Positions 1-18,481 are shown, numbered from the stretch's first letter. The stretch is 64,000 nucleotides of DNA from Argyresthia goedartella (GCA_949825045.1 OX463808.1:31309674-31373673); one strand, 5' to 3'. Program-made: numbers and translations. Notes: a model not told the origin generated them from the sequence alone.

Positions 1-59
1 ATATTTAAAATTTCTCCATTTTAAATAGTTCCTTCCCTACTGCTTGTAAAAAAGCATTA

Positions 60-292
60 GTTAAAACATCCAATCCCACCTCATTTAAAGAGTATCGCCC
101 CATTTCTATCCTGCCGATCCTTTCTAAAGTCCTTGAATCCATTGTCCATACTCAGATCTCCCATTATCTCTATCCTCTGAAAATCTACTAAATCCTTTTC
201 AGTCAGGCTTTATAACGTGTTACGGCTTTATTAAAAGTGACCGATGATATTCAGGTCGCCATGGATCAAAGCCAGCTCTCGGTTATCTCGGA
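60..292 (+). pseudogene. LINE reverse transcriptase relic, upstream piece
   Basis: Translation shows the start of a non-LTR reverse transcriptase fingers region (EYRPISILPILSKVLESIV), followed by a frameshift. The piece stops at about 292, where an unrelated LINE tail is inserted, and the same reverse transcriptase resumes at 541. The clade is probably Jockey/CR1-like. It is non-functional because of frameshifts and the interruption. Confidence 0.7.
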
Positions 293-540
293 TTACTTAA
301 ATGACGGGACTGTATGGGTTTAATCTGGCTCAACACAGATCTTGCGTTAATAATTTTGTAATTTATTGCTGCTTATTATTAATAATAATTTATATTGTTA
401 AATTTGTATTAGTTAAGCATAGGCAATTTTTAAAAGAGACCTATATATCAATCTGTGGGAGTTTCTACGCCCTTCGTCTCCTACAGTGGTCCAAAAAAAT
501 GACGATTGCTAAGTAATAAAGAGATTTGATTGATTGATTG
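293..540 (+). mobile_element. 5'-truncated LINE 3' end nested in another LINE
   Basis: This noncoding segment starts GATTACTTAAATGACGGGAC and ends with an AATAAAGA signal followed by a TTGATTGATTG tail. A second copy of the same 3' end lies at 60063-60356 and ends in a TTTGAC tail. It sits exactly between two halves of a reverse transcriptase, so it is a later insertion. Only the 3' untranslated end is present. Confidence 0.75.
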
Positions 541-1598
541 CAGGCTCTGTTGGACTTCAGCAGTGCTTTTAACCGTGTTGACTTCGAAATTCTTGTTGAA
601 CTTCTCAAATCTCTTAACGTTTCCTCCATCTCTGCCAGCTGGTTTGACTCTTACCTAAGAGACCGAAAAGAGCGTATCAAGTCGGAGGAGGCTTGTACGG
701 AGTGGTGAGACCTCTGCTCCAGTTACCCCAAGGTGGCATTCTCTCTCCTCTTCCTTTCTCAATATTTATTAATTCCATATCCGATATCCTTTCTTCTTCC
801 TATCATCTCTACGCTGATGACCTTCAGATCTATCGTCACTTCTCTCCTGATGATGTAAATTCCGCTGTGGAGGCGTTGAACGCTGACTCGCTAGTAAAGT
901 AGTGGCAAGTATTAGTGAATGGGCATCGCCATTTGGATTGCTGGTTAATCCGAATAAGTTCCAGGCCATGATTATAGGTACCAGACACTCATTAAACACG
1001 TTGCAGTAATACTCTGCCCCTTCTGTAACTTATGACGGTACTGTAAGCATGTATAGCGATAAAGCTAAAAACCTGGGTGTCTTATTCGATAATCAATTGT
1101 CCTGGTCAATGCATGTTAATGAGGTCAGCAGGCGAGTTTACGCAACCTTTCACTCTCTCAGGAGACTTCAGAATTTTCTTCCTCGCCAGACCAAAATAAC
1201 TCTCGCTCAGTCCCTTCTGCTTCCCCTCATTAATTATGCTGATGTTTTCTGGGTCAATGCAAATGAAGAACAACTGAACAAACTCGAACGAGTTCAAAAT
1301 CTCGGGATTCGGTTCATCTTCGGACTGCACAAGTATGACCACATATCTCAGCATCGCAGGGAGCTGAAGTGGCTACCGATTCGGCTTCGACGGGACTCTC
1401 ATATCCGTGTGTTTCCTTATAATAACTTGTGGAACCCTCATTACGTCTACGCTCAAAGCTCTAGATCGTTGCACGGGATCAGAATCCGAGCCATACGACT
1501 GTGGAATGAGCTTCCCTGCATCATCATTATCAGGGACCATCCATCTCTAAATATATTAAAAAACCGGCTAAAGAAACACTATCTCTCCCTTTCCAGTT

Positions 1599-1600
<2 letters not shown>
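541..1600 (+). pseudogene. LINE reverse transcriptase relic, downstream piece
   Basis: This continues the reverse transcriptase interrupted at 292. It opens with LLDFSSAFNRVD (palm motif A), then runs through LPQGGILSPLPFSIFINS and HLYADDLQIY (the YADD catalytic box). A C-terminal stretch at 1049-1600 has KAKNLGVLFDNQLSW and a closing KNRLKKHYLSLSS. Stops and frameshifts lie near 706, 900 and 1000, so it is dead. It runs directly into a TA microsatellite that may have grown from its tail. It is Jockey/CR1-like by motif spacing. Confidence 0.8.

Positions 1601-1665
<65 letters not shown>
1600..1665. repeat. (TA)n microsatellite
   Basis: About 32 uninterrupted AT dinucleotides lie immediately after the LINE stop codon. 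Confidence 0.95.
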
Positions 1666-1667
<2 letters not shown>

Positions 1668-1669
1668 TA

Positions 1670-2056
1670 TGTATTAGTATATTATACGGTTTATATATAT
1701 TGTTAGTAGTATTTATTACTCGAAGTATATATAGAGTTTAATTGTACTCGCAGGTCTTCCCCCGCTCAACCATTACCTTTCCTACCATATTCGTTTGCTG
1801 GAATAAATCCCTTTTTAGGGATAAGCTCGCCTTTGTACATGTTTTTTCTATTGTAAGTTATCTGTATGCCTGTTTTGTGTAGTATAATAAAGACATTACA
1901 AATTACAGAATAGTAGGAGTTGCTTGAGATATTTCTAAATAAATACCTATTCAATTATTATTTCCTTTGTTTTGTTTGTGTTTCGTGTTTGATGTCTTAA
2001 TTAAAAGGTACTCTTAACTAAATAAATTATAAAAAATGGTAAGATTTCAATTTCAT
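1670..2056. other. 3' intergenic stretch below gene A
   Basis: This is AT-rich sequence between the LINE tail and the gene A polyadenylation signal. I see no credible coding region or repeat in it. Confidence 0.5.
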
Positions 2057-2062
2057 TTTATT
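2057..2062 (-). terminator. Polyadenylation signal of maltase gene A
   Basis: AATAAA on the minus strand lies about 50 nt past the TAA stop of gene A, a normal distance for a short insect 3' UTR. Confidence 0.6.
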
Positions 2063-2112
2063 TATGTAATTTACAATAATAACCCATGTTCTAGGAAACT
2101 ATATTATCTCAC

Positions 2113-5250
<3,138 letters not shown>

Positions 5251-5374
5251 CTAATAGTGAATATTGAAAATATATAATATTATATGATATTATTGCACTT
5301 CACAAGCTTTGTCTAAAACTGTATTCACTCAAAGACAACCTATTGTGCCGCTGCAGTTTGAAGCTCTACAAAAC

Positions 5375-5480
5375 CCCAGGTTTTGGATGTCATGTGTGAG
5401 ACGTCGTTGTTTCTGGTTCCCACGACACAGGGTATCCTATTGTGGGGCCAGAAAAATGTACGTGCCTATATATCACAATA
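5375..5480 (+). mobile_element. SINE-A fragment (tail half) in gene A leader intron
   Basis: It contains the block TTTCTGGTTCCCACGACACA followed by GGGTATCCTATTGTGGGGCC that is shared with SINE-A copies at 15476-15652, 39352-39650 and 63190-63405. The tRNA-like head is missing. It lies between the predicted leader donor and acceptor of gene A and is absent from the matching place in gene B. Confidence 0.7.
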
Positions 5481-5497
5481 TACGAGTAGTACGGTGA

Positions 5498-5560
5498 TCT
5501 TACCCCATGCCGAGTACGATTGTCACTTGTTTGTATATAATATCTCTGTTTCCTTTTATA
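5498..5560 (-). promoter_or_regulatory. Gene A promoter: TATA box and leader-exon donor
   Basis: On the minus strand TATAAAA (5560-5554) is followed by a short conserved leader and a donor GTAAGATCACC (GT at 5503-5502). The matching acceptor is TTTTAG at 5165, just before TCTCAAAATG. The same order and sequence occurs upstream of gene B. Conservation between the two copies is seen directly; the leader exon is inferred. Confidence 0.6.
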
Positions 5561-5599
5561 CCTCTTGTTGCGTTCAGTCTTATTATCTTGCTAGATACG

Positions 5600-8500
5600 G
5601 ACAGAATTTAGATGATGTTAAGTATATGTCGTGTATGTGGCATTTACACATCATGCATCCCATTTTGCTGTTGAAATGGCCCAGCTTTTGAAAACAAACG
5701 TCGCAATATTTTACGTGTGTATCGGTTTTGTCTACAACATTTTCGATGGTTAATAAGTGCTTATGGATATGACGAAGCGTTACTTTAACCTTAGTGACAT
5801 TATTATATGACACCATAAAATTTTGTCTAAATATCGTATAGATTTCCGACGTATTTAAACAAGAATGGCATGCGAGAACAATTTATATAAATTTAACATT
5901 TTAGGTACATGTCGCGCCAATTTTCTCTGTGTCTGCGTGCCGCGTAGAGGGGGTAATCTTCCCAAGTAGCATTGGACTAATAGTACACATTTATTCTTGT
6001 AGCTATCAAAGCAAGCTTTATAACAGCTTGTATAACAGCATGCTATACAGCCCTTTTTCGACCAGTTTGGGCAAAAATTATACAGCCTTAAGTTCACAAA
6101 AGGTACACGTAGCGGAATAGTGGCACTTCAATGACAGTTTAAGAGAGAAAAAGTGGTCTCAAGGCTGATTAATGGAAGTTTAAGAGAGAAAATGTGACCT
6201 TAAAGCGGATCAATGGCATTATATGGCATAATATGTGGTTTCACATAAAGACAAGAGAGTAGCAAGAACTATCTTGTGAGCAATAATAAAGCCTGTATAT
6301 TATATAGTAATATATAACATAGTTATTAAAGCTCACAATAAACTTAAGTAGGCCGCTTTTTCTCTGATCTAAAACGCATGCAAATAATTTACGGCTCGAG
6401 GTGTCAAGCCATTTTGTAACTGTACAATTCATTTAATTATCATATGTATAAGTACTAATATCTGCTGTTTATTATATTCTATTGTAATAATTTTACTTTT
6501 AACGTAAATTTATTGTGAAGTGTTTACATGTTTATAGTTAAAAAATACGCGCCTTATGAATAATACCTTTAGAATCTTTTTTTTTTTAATAAGCAGAGGC
6601 GAAGATTGTATTTTTATGTCATCAAAATCAGCCAATGGTTTTGTATTTGATCATTAACTATATATTAATCACAAAAACTCCTTAAGTTTGTCATAAAGTG
6701 TATAATTGAATTGAAGTTGTATAATTGAGAAATATTATAGGTTATAGTGTAAAAAAGGTGGGCTTCATCTCCAGCCACCAGTGAACCTGTGAAACTCCAC
6801 ATTCATGTTGTGACCCATGTGTACCATTATATTGTCGGGAGCTCTAGAAAGGTTCACATGTGTACCATTATCATACCAAATCGCTGTATAAAATAACTGT
6901 GATAAGCTCTTAAACAGCCCTAGGCTGGTGTACAGGTTTTCAGTTGCCACGTGAATTCCATTTTGGATAATTTTAGGATGCTATTTAAGAGATCCGCATA
7001 GTTTTTTTTTACTTTTTTCGAATACCATATACAAATTGGCTAGAGTGCAAGACTTCGATAGGAAATGCAGTGGTTGGATCGATGCGTTAATTTTCATTTT
7101 CATTTTAATATTCAGCTCTTAGGATAACAATGTGGTACCCGTGAACAAAGAAACAGCAGTCAGTGTAACAATAAATCAATAGTGTCAACTCACTCACATA
7201 ACAACTCACTGAAAATGACTTACAGGAAACAAATAATGCTCACTTGCGAATACTAGACTGGTTTACTGCCAATATCTTGCTTCTGAATTCAAAAAAGACA
7301 AAGTAGTGGTATAAAAACACTTTTTATGTTTTAAGTATTTTTGTTGTTCTTACTTGTTCAACCTAATACTAAGGATAAAGTGGGCTTCACTTCGGTCACT
7401 CCCTTCCCTGCACCTAAGCTACCGCAGTATTTTGCCCTGATATTTGCTTTGAAAATCAGTATATTTGCTGTGCACATCAGTATTATTGATGTGCAGTTTA
7501 ATATTTCCCAAAAATATATCTGCACTGTTTCTTAGAACTACCTATATTTGAGACAATGCAAAGCTCAAACCATATTTTTCTTCATCTCTGTTCTTTTGTC
7601 AGCGAAGTTGCCGCCTCCCTTTATGTTTTGGTTGAAATATCAATACTTTTTGTAAAGAAATAATATTCCATTATAAGTCATTTGTTAACTACTTTATTGT
7701 CGGCGTTTGCGATGCACATTTTTCTTTTTCTTAATGTGTCGTTTTCTAGGTCTTCTCACGAAACCGCAGAGTTTCTTAACTTGAAATTTTATACGAGCGC
7801 ATTTCCCATAAATTTTCAGCATGTCATACTAGTTTCCTTGGCTTGACACATTTCCGTGTCTTGGGTCTAGTTGCTTTAAATCGATTTAATCTTTCCTGCA
7901 CTATACTTAGCACATCAAGAGATTTCTTATCACACTCAAACATATAATGATACGTAATGACCGTCCATTTTATAAAAATTATGTCCAATGTGTTAGCTAC
8001 ATACAGAGGTGACGTAGTGATGGCAAATCATAAAATATAAGGTACTGTCAGTGCTGTATATGTACATGGGCACAAATGTGCCTCTGTTATCCCATTAGGG
8101 AAAAGGCGTGTTGCTATTTATGTTAAAGTACTGTACAGACCTCAAAGGCCACATGGTTACTTTCCAAGCCAAAAAGTTAATTTTAGTTACCTACGAAGGT
8201 CTGTCAAAATGATATGTACAGAAAAGCATTGTGATTGTCATTCTAACCCCCCCTTTCAGAAAGATAAGCCTACCACTTGAAATATTTAACGCAGATAATG
8301 ATACTGTATCAGGGTGTCAATCGAAATGACATGAAATACATTCATAATCAATTTTCACATATATCTATCTCTGCCAATCAGTCCCGCTCTCTAAGTATAC
8401 AAGGATGTATGTAAATAATAAAAACAAACTAATAACTTGATGAAATAAATCAAATTTGTTTATTAAAATTATGATCACAATAATAGAAAACATAAATTGG

Positions 8501-8966
8501 CTTTTTATGCCCGTCATTTTCACGTATTACAAGTCGAATAGACCACTGGCTTGATAAAACAATTAAAAAAATATGATTTGTTGCCAAATATTGTGGGTTC
8601 AAACTGACAGTTCCCAGTTTGGCGCGAAAAATCCCACCAGCGGAAGTTACGTCCCTGAATGCAATACCCTCTATGTAAGGGTCTATGCATCGATCTCTGC
8701 TTCTTTTTTCGCTTGGAAAGGCAAGGGGGACTAACGTATAGCTTTGTCCCTGTCTGGCCCATCGAAGTGTCAAAATGGAATTCAGGCCGTCACCTCCGCT
8801 GATAGGTGTTTTAAAACACGTTCCGTTTCACATTACTTTAAATTCGTATTTTTGTTGAAAATTAATACTCAATAAAAAATATTTTTAGGTCTCAAATAAT
8901 ATTAAATGGGATAAATATCTGAAGCTTCTCTATTGCCCAAGCTCCAATCCAAGTTTATCCAAAATC
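5600..8966. other. Intergenic spacer between genes A and B
   Basis: No supportable gene was found. The spacer holds a short direct repeat (AGTTTAAGAGAGAAAA at about 6138 and 6178), a block at 7325-7470 shared in inverted orientation with 13849-13972, and low-complexity AT. The open frames at 6765-6950 and 8450-8773 show no recognisable protein and look like interspersed repeat. Confidence 0.5.
7325..7470 (+). repeat. Interspersed repeat, copy 1
   Basis: It shares CACCTAAGCTACCGCAGTAT and TTTTGCCCTGATATTT with the reverse complement of 13849-13972. The family was not identified. Confidence 0.65.
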
Positions 8967-12626
<3,660 letters not shown>

Positions 12627-12728
12627 CTAACTATTTCTATATAATTTCTAAATTATTTAAAACATATAGGTACTCATACAATACCTCGTGTTATGTCACT
12701 CACTGCACTTAACAATATAGAACGGTGA

Positions 12729-12796
12729 TCTTACACCATGCCTCCACATGGGCCGAATGTGATTGTCATTTGTTTGTATGCAGTATCTGATTTATA
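12729..12796 (-). promoter_or_regulatory. Gene B promoter: TATA box and leader-exon donor
   Basis: TATAAAT (12796-12790) is followed by ATACAAACAAATGACAATC-type leader sequence and donor GTAAGATCACC (GT at 12734-12733). The acceptor TTTTTAG at 12580 precedes TCTCAAAATG. The layout is the same as upstream of gene A but without the SINE fragment. Confidence 0.6.
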
Positions 12797-13226
12797 CCTC
12801 AAGTTGTTTTCAAACGCAGTGTTATCTTGAGATTGAATTTAAGTGCTTAAGTGTTGCATGTACTCGTACAGGCGCCGTCACACCACACTACCCATTTGAA
12901 TTAGAATAATGATTAACACTGAGTATGAAAAACAAAGGTTGAAAAAATAAACATATTACAGAAGATTTTGCACCAAGGGGATAAAGCACTGCTTTTCACG
13001 GACGCGATATGGAATCCTGAACGTAACGAAGGACTCAGATTTAACTCCCGACCGTAGCGAGGGTGTTATAGGTTATGAGTATACTCGCACTCAATTTTTT
13101 ATAACCTTTTGCGAAACAATAAAAAGCAAGGTCCCTAAAAACAGAATATAATTACAGTAAATCAAAATTGAAAATTTATGTTTGAAACATTAGTCCAGTT
13201 GTGGAAAGATTAGAATTATAAAAAAA

Positions 13227-13620
13227 CGGTCAAGTGCGAGTCGAACTCGCGCACGGAGGGTTCCATACCACCGTACAATGGTTGGGATGCTGTGGAGTGA
13301 ATAGTTTGGATTTTACATAGCAAACTGTTGTTTACAAAGTTAATGGTGCGGCTACTTTCACACTTCATGCACGTAATCAGGTGCATTCATAAGTTTGTAT
13401 GTGGTATTGAAAGAATTCCTGTATGGGAGCCCCCTTAAATATTTATTTTATTTTGTTTTTTAGTATTTTTTGTTAGAGCGGCAACAGAAATACATCATCT
13501 GTGAAAATTTCAACTGTCTTACTTTCACTGTTCATGAGTTACAGCCTGGTGACAGACGGACGGACGGACAGCGGGGGCTTAGTAATAGGGTCCCGTTTGG
13601 CACCCTTCGGGTACGGAACC
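13227..13620. mobile_element. 394-bp TIR element, full copy
   Basis: It begins CGGTCAAGTGCGAGTC and ends GGGTACGGAACC. The sub-terminal AGGGTTCCATACC and terminal GGGTACGGAACCCT are inverted repeats. It matches the copy at 38448-38841 (opposite orientation) in sequence and in total length of 394 bp. There are no open frames, so it is a non-autonomous element. Confidence 0.75.
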
Positions 13621-13779
13621 CTAATTAGCTTTCCTTTTATGTAATTGTCTTTCATTCAGCTTGCTGTAGCCAGCTCAATTTTCAAATAAGTTAGGCGGGG
13701 CATCGACCCCATCGAAATTCATTACAACATTACGACCCGGCTAAAGCCAAGGGCTACAATGTTTTTTAGGCAGCAAATA

Positions 13780-14545
13780 TAATAATCACCAAATTATATT
13801 TTCTTCTTACCTTAAATGGGTAAATGATCACCAAAAGTAGCAGAAAATATCAGGGCAAAATACTGCGGTAGCTTAGGTGAAGGGTAAAGGGGGTGAGCGA
13901 ATCGAAGCCCCCTTTATCTTTCGTGTTAGGATGAACATGTAAGAACAACAAAAAATACTTAAAAAATTAGGCGCCTTTCTATGGCGAGTAGGCAATAACT
14001 TCAATATGATATTAAACAAACATAACGATGGATTTGTTCTGCTCTAGTGTAGAAACCGTGAGGCGGCGGCTTAGCGTAGATTTCTTCTCTCCGTGGCAAC
14101 ATTCTAAGTAGACTTATTCCATTTTTATATATTTTTTCCTTTCCTTATCTATTTTTATTGCTGCCTAGTCTTTGTACCTGTCCAATTCAAACTCTTTATG
14201 TATCTATACTCTGTATCTATACGTGAAAACCTTTAATTGGCCTTCTGTGTTACATTATTGAGCCTATCTAATATTAATGTGCTGTTGGTTTTCCTTTAAA
14301 TAAATAAATAAATAAAAAAAAAAAAAACTCAAGTAAACAAAACATATAAAGAAGTTTGGTGATCATTTATCCAAACACAATTTGGTGATCATTTACTAAT
14401 TCTGGCAGTCATTTCGAATTTATTGGTAGTAAATTTTCGAATTTTTTGGTAATCGTTTTAGCATAAGAATAATTATGTAAGAAGCTTTGGGTAAGTTTGC
14501 ATGATATATTATTTGGTATTGTCGAGCAGGTGGCGTGAAAATGTG
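13780..14545. repeat. Composite interspersed repeat
   Basis: It contains the inverted partner (13849-13972) of the block at 7325-7470, and repeated TTTGGTGATCATTTA units at about 14350 and 14382. A LINE-like 3' tail (14060-14333) ending (AAAT)n then poly(A) appears inserted within it. Confidence 0.5.
14060..14333 (+). mobile_element. Retroelement 3' tail with poly(A)
   Basis: Noncoding sequence ends TTTAAATAAATAAATAAATA plus a run of A, as at the 3' end of an L1-mechanism insertion. The flanks on both sides belong to one older repeat. Confidence 0.45.
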
Positions 14546-15124
14546 ATTTTGATTCTGGTTTGTGGTGATGGTTAAATTTAAAATTATTATGTTGTAGCTT
14601 TGTTTAGGTTATCCTTATTTATTTATTATTACATTTGAGCTACCAAGTTATTTCAGAAAATTAATAAGAACTTCATTCTTAGTACACCACTTCAAATGAT
14701 TACACCGATAATGATACTTTAACTGTTGTTCATCAGATTGAAATGATTATATTTCTAAGCAAAATACTTAAAAGAAAATTTTCTAGATAAAATTTTCTAG
14801 ATAAAGATATTTAAGTGCTGTTTATGGTTTGATTTGATTCTCTTAGTATAGTTTATATCAAACACAAAAAATGCAAACGTCGCAAACGCGCATGTATCTA
14901 CGATGTTTTATATGTTGTTATCACCCCTGAGTTGAACCCAGTCAGTAAGTCAATCAGTCACTTTTAATTTTATAGTTTGTCCAGAAAATTCCTTTAAATG
15001 TGGATATGTCACCGTGAGATTGTCAAAACCGTTAGTTGATGAACTAACGTCTTCGTGTTATGTTCACATGTAAGAACAAAAGAAACATAAATTCTGAGCC
15101 CTATCGGTCTGGTTTACTATAATA
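14546..15124. other. Unassigned AT-rich spacer
   Basis: There is no coding region. A tandem duplication AAAATTTTCTAGATAAA occurs near 14777-14806. Nothing else is supportable. Confidence 0.4.
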
Positions 15125-15378
15125 TAATAATAATAATAATAACTTGGACACTATTTACACACATTGATCTAGCCCCAAACTAGGATTCCCTGTATATTGG
15201 GTACTGGACAACGATACACATACTTATTTAGATAAATATTATACTTAGATATATAAACAATCATGACTAGGGTACAAACATCCGTTCTCATCAAACAAAT
15301 ATTTGCCTCCACCGGGACTCGAATCCGGGACCATTAGCTTCGTAGGCAGGGTCTCTGCCGACTCGGTCATTCGGGTCG
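15125..15378 (-). mobile_element. SINE-B, tRNA-derived
   Basis: Read on the minus strand, the head has an A box (TGACCGAGTCGG) and a B box (GGATTCGAGTCC), then a body GGAGGCAAATATTTGTTTGA and a tail with GGGAATCCTAGTTTGGGGCT, ending in (TTA)n. A second copy is at 35495-35728. It is not a working tRNA gene: no cloverleaf closes. Confidence 0.8.
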
Positions 15379-15475
15379 TCAAGTGTCTGTCGATAGTTGA
15401 CCAACTAATGCGTTAGTTTATCAACTAACGATTTCGACTATCTTACGGTGACAGATATACAAAATAACATTTGTT

Positions 15476-15652
15476 GTTATTGTTAAAATTCACTAGGATA
15501 CTCTGTGTCGTGGGAACTAGAAACAGCGACATTACACACATATCAACAACATCCAAAACTTTATTTTTTTCTTTATCCCCAGCCGGGGATCGAACCCGGG
15601 ACCTCTCGCATGGTAGGCAGAGCTACAACCGCAGCGCCACCGAGGTTGCCAA
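15476..15652 (-). mobile_element. SINE-A, tRNA-derived
   Basis: The minus-strand head has TGGCGCTGCGGTTG as a possible A box and GGTTCGATCCC as B box, then GGCTGGGGATAAAG, TTTTGGATGTT, and the block TTTCTAGTTCCCACGACACA. The tail block is shared with SINE-B. Other copies are at 39352-39650, 63190-63405 and a fragment at 5375-5480. Confidence 0.8.
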
Positions 15653-16654
15653 ATGCATGTTTCACGAGGGATGGTTCTATTCCTGCATGCCATCAGTCGA
15701 CTTGATACTACCTCTGTCCTTTTCTGGCAAAGTAAGATGAAGTGGTGCAACATCCTCAAAAGAAACCCTTACTGTATCGACCTCGCCAGCAAGTTCCTTA
15801 ATCTAAACTCCAACTAGAAAGAAGTAGGAAATATTGTCGAAAAGATTTTGATCTGAGGAAGAGATAATGGAATGCTAAACCCTAATTCACACAAAATTTG
15901 TAAATTGACAGCAACGGCATGCCCGCCTCCCCTTTTCAACAGAGACTTATAATTCTTAGACGACCCACGACATGGTGCAAAAATGGTAGGGGGTCGACGA
16001 AGACCCATGTGACGTGGGATGGGCCACTAACAAATAGGGCGTTATACCCGTCGCAATGTGCACCTGGCCCGCTCCTCAGACGCTGCTCAGAATGATGATT
16101 TGTTAATCCAAAAAGGGGTGATTAGGCTCGAGTGCTGAATCCTATGCTCCCTTTCCCAATTACCGTACCAATACATTTTTACTCTTTGGAAAATAGCTCA
16201 TCTTTGACTGGCTATAACTCGAAAAAATGGACCTAGAGAGCTCTGGTTGCACTCAATTTGTAGCAAATTAAGTTAACTTATGAATAAAAAAACGACATTT
16301 ATTCATAATCATTTTGGTATTATACTCATTTATTTCTGTATTTAAATTTTTAATTATTTATAAGCTTGATCATATTATTTTTATTTTGACTGGCTACCTA
16401 TACTCGGGTAAAGGCGTCCTCCATATGTCCGTCTTTGGCTCTTCGCGTCCTAGTGTGTCATGCAGTCATCACTATGGTGTCACACCAGCTTCGACAGGGT
16501 CTACCTCTGGTTCTATGACCTCCTCTCGGGTACCAGTTGAGAACGCGTTCGCTCCAGCGTCCGTCTGTTGTCCTCGCGATGACTGTTACCGGCCCACTTC
16601 TACTCGAGTCTGCACACAATCTTTACCGCGTCTCTCACCTCCGAGCATCTCAGT
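15653..16654. other. Unassigned spacer
   Basis: No gene was recognised. A 64-codon minus frame at 15814-16008 and a 118-codon plus frame at 16314-16670 have no recognisable domain. A GC-richer patch at about 16400-16650 adjoins the RTE relic and may be its neighbouring sequence. Confidence 0.4.
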
Positions 16655-16925
16655 CTATCTTTCAGTTTGATACCCATCATTGATCTCTATGTATGTCACT
16701 GGAAACTTTAGTTTCCTGACAATGTCTTTAGTCAGAGACCATCTTTGGCAATCATATATCAGGCCTGGAAGTAGCGTGTTGACCATGATCCTTATTTTGA
16801 GGTGTATGGGTATACTTTTGAAGATATCTTTGTGGGAATAATACTTCTTCCAAGCCAAAGCAACTTTTCTATGGATTGCTTTACAAATTGCATCTTCGAA
16901 GGATATTATTAGGCCGAGGTATATT
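16655..16925 (-). pseudogene. RTE-type LINE reverse transcriptase fragment
   Basis: The translation MAWKKYYSHKDIFKSIPIHL then KIRIMVNTLLPGLIYDCQRW and SLTKDIVRKL matches the post-palm region of RTE-clade reverse transcriptases (wslkeif...lplslK..vf...lPvl.YG.qtWsLTk..l.kL). Only this segment is left. Confidence 0.65.
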
Positions 16926-17089
16926 TAGTTATTAATGTATTCTATGTTACCATATTCTATTTTAACACCATTATATTAGTTTCACCTCTATGATCTCTGG
17001 CAAGTTAAATTTGATCCACTTCCCGGTTTCCGATTGAGCTAAAAATTGTAATAATTATGTAAGTTTGGTGACAATGCAATATTATGATA

Positions 17090-17435
17090 CCATCGAGCTC
17101 ACAAGAAGGTCACAAGAACTCTGTAATAAAATAACGCAATCCTACTGAATTTGGGCTCTTTAGAATCGTCTCGGTAAGTAGTTGATGGATTAGTGAGGGT
17201 ATGGTGCTGATCTGATGGCTGGAACTCTTCAATGGCTACTAGTTAACCACTCGACTTTGGACTCGTTCGATTTGTTTTAACGTGACAAATACATTGCTGT
17301 TGGTAGTGGGGATATCGAGCTGTTTTGGTGATGGAACCGGATGGTGGTCACAGGAACTCTGTGATAAAATAAAGCAATCCTACTGAGTTTGGTCCCTTTA
17401 GAAATTGTCTCCGTGAGTAGTTGATACGGTTGTTT
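17090..17435 (+). repeat. Pair of diverged direct repeats
   Basis: Two blocks of about 90 bp (17098-17190 and 17342-17432) share GGTCACAGGAACTCTGTGATAAAATA-type sequence, GCAATCCTACTGA and GTGAGTAGTTGAT. They are about 245 bp apart. It is an interspersed repeat family rather than a gene. Confidence 0.6.
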
Positions 17436-17569
17436 TTAAGTTTTTGACTTGGTGATTATTTATATCGTTTGCTGAAGTATTTTTTATATTGTTTCCAATA
17501 AAGAGGCTTAATTATTTGCGTTCGACTCCATGCTAAATACTTTTCTAAAGGCTTATATATAAACTAGTA

Positions 17570-18230
17570 GCCCTGTGGGCAGTAGACCTCGCTAACAGGG
17601 GGGACTGTGAACCCATTTTTTAGGTAAGTATTTTAGATCTACTCTAAATCATGTAGTAAAGTTGCCGCACCAATAACTTTGTAAACTACATTTTGCGATT
17701 TAAAATACAACCTATTGACTTTTCACTAAACTAGTTATAGTCTATTTTACTCACTCTCATGCTCTGTATAGATCCTCTTTATTAATCCGTCTCGTACATC
17801 GAGGAGTCTAAACTTGGTATGTTTTTAAAAGATTTCTTTGATTTTTAGAAAACAGGCGGCCGAAAGGTAATGGTGAAGTATATTTTTAAAATTTAAAACC
17901 GGCTTATGAAGCCCTTTAATTTGATACTCCACATGAGAGCTTACAGAAAAAAAAAATAAAAAAAAAAACATATAAAAATTTATGACGTCATAACTCCCCC
18001 CCCCCCCCGACGAGCAAATCGAAAAAAACTCTTGACAAAAAAAACTTTTAATTCAAAGAACACGTGTGCCAAGTTTTGTGAGGATCGCTTGGAAACTGTG
18101 GCCCCTAGACCGGAACTGACAGACATAGAGACAGACGAAAGCAAAATCGGCCTCCTATCTTGTCGAAATGGAGCCCTTCGCTCGCTTCGCTCGCTCGGTC
18201 AATAAGAGTCAAAAATAAATCCATGTGTAG
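17570..18230 (+). repeat. Probable interspersed repeat
   Basis: The segment has retroposon-tail style words (GACAGACATAGAGACAGACG, CCCTTCGCTCGCTTCGCTCG), a C10 run at about 17997-18008 and no coding frame. The family was not identified. Confidence 0.4.
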
Positions 18231-18481
18231 GTAAGATATAGAGACTCTTTGTATTTATCTATAATTTAAGTAACAGTGAAAATATGGTCATTTGCTGAAT
18301 ATCCCTTACTAAATCGTGCTTGTGATATGGTTGTTGTCTATCTGGGCGGTTTGGGTTCCGGTTCAGTATGAATCCAGAAATTAGCTTTATACAGGCTGTC
18401 CCGTAAGTAGTGGTCCAAACTCTAACCATTAGTGACATCTTAGAAATAAAATACTTACAAAAGAATAACTTATTATAAGAG

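Noticed and set aside
16314..16670. 118-codon plus-strand frame
   Set aside because: No domain, biased Ser/Thr/Pro composition, adjacent to an RTE relic; no start context or splice support.
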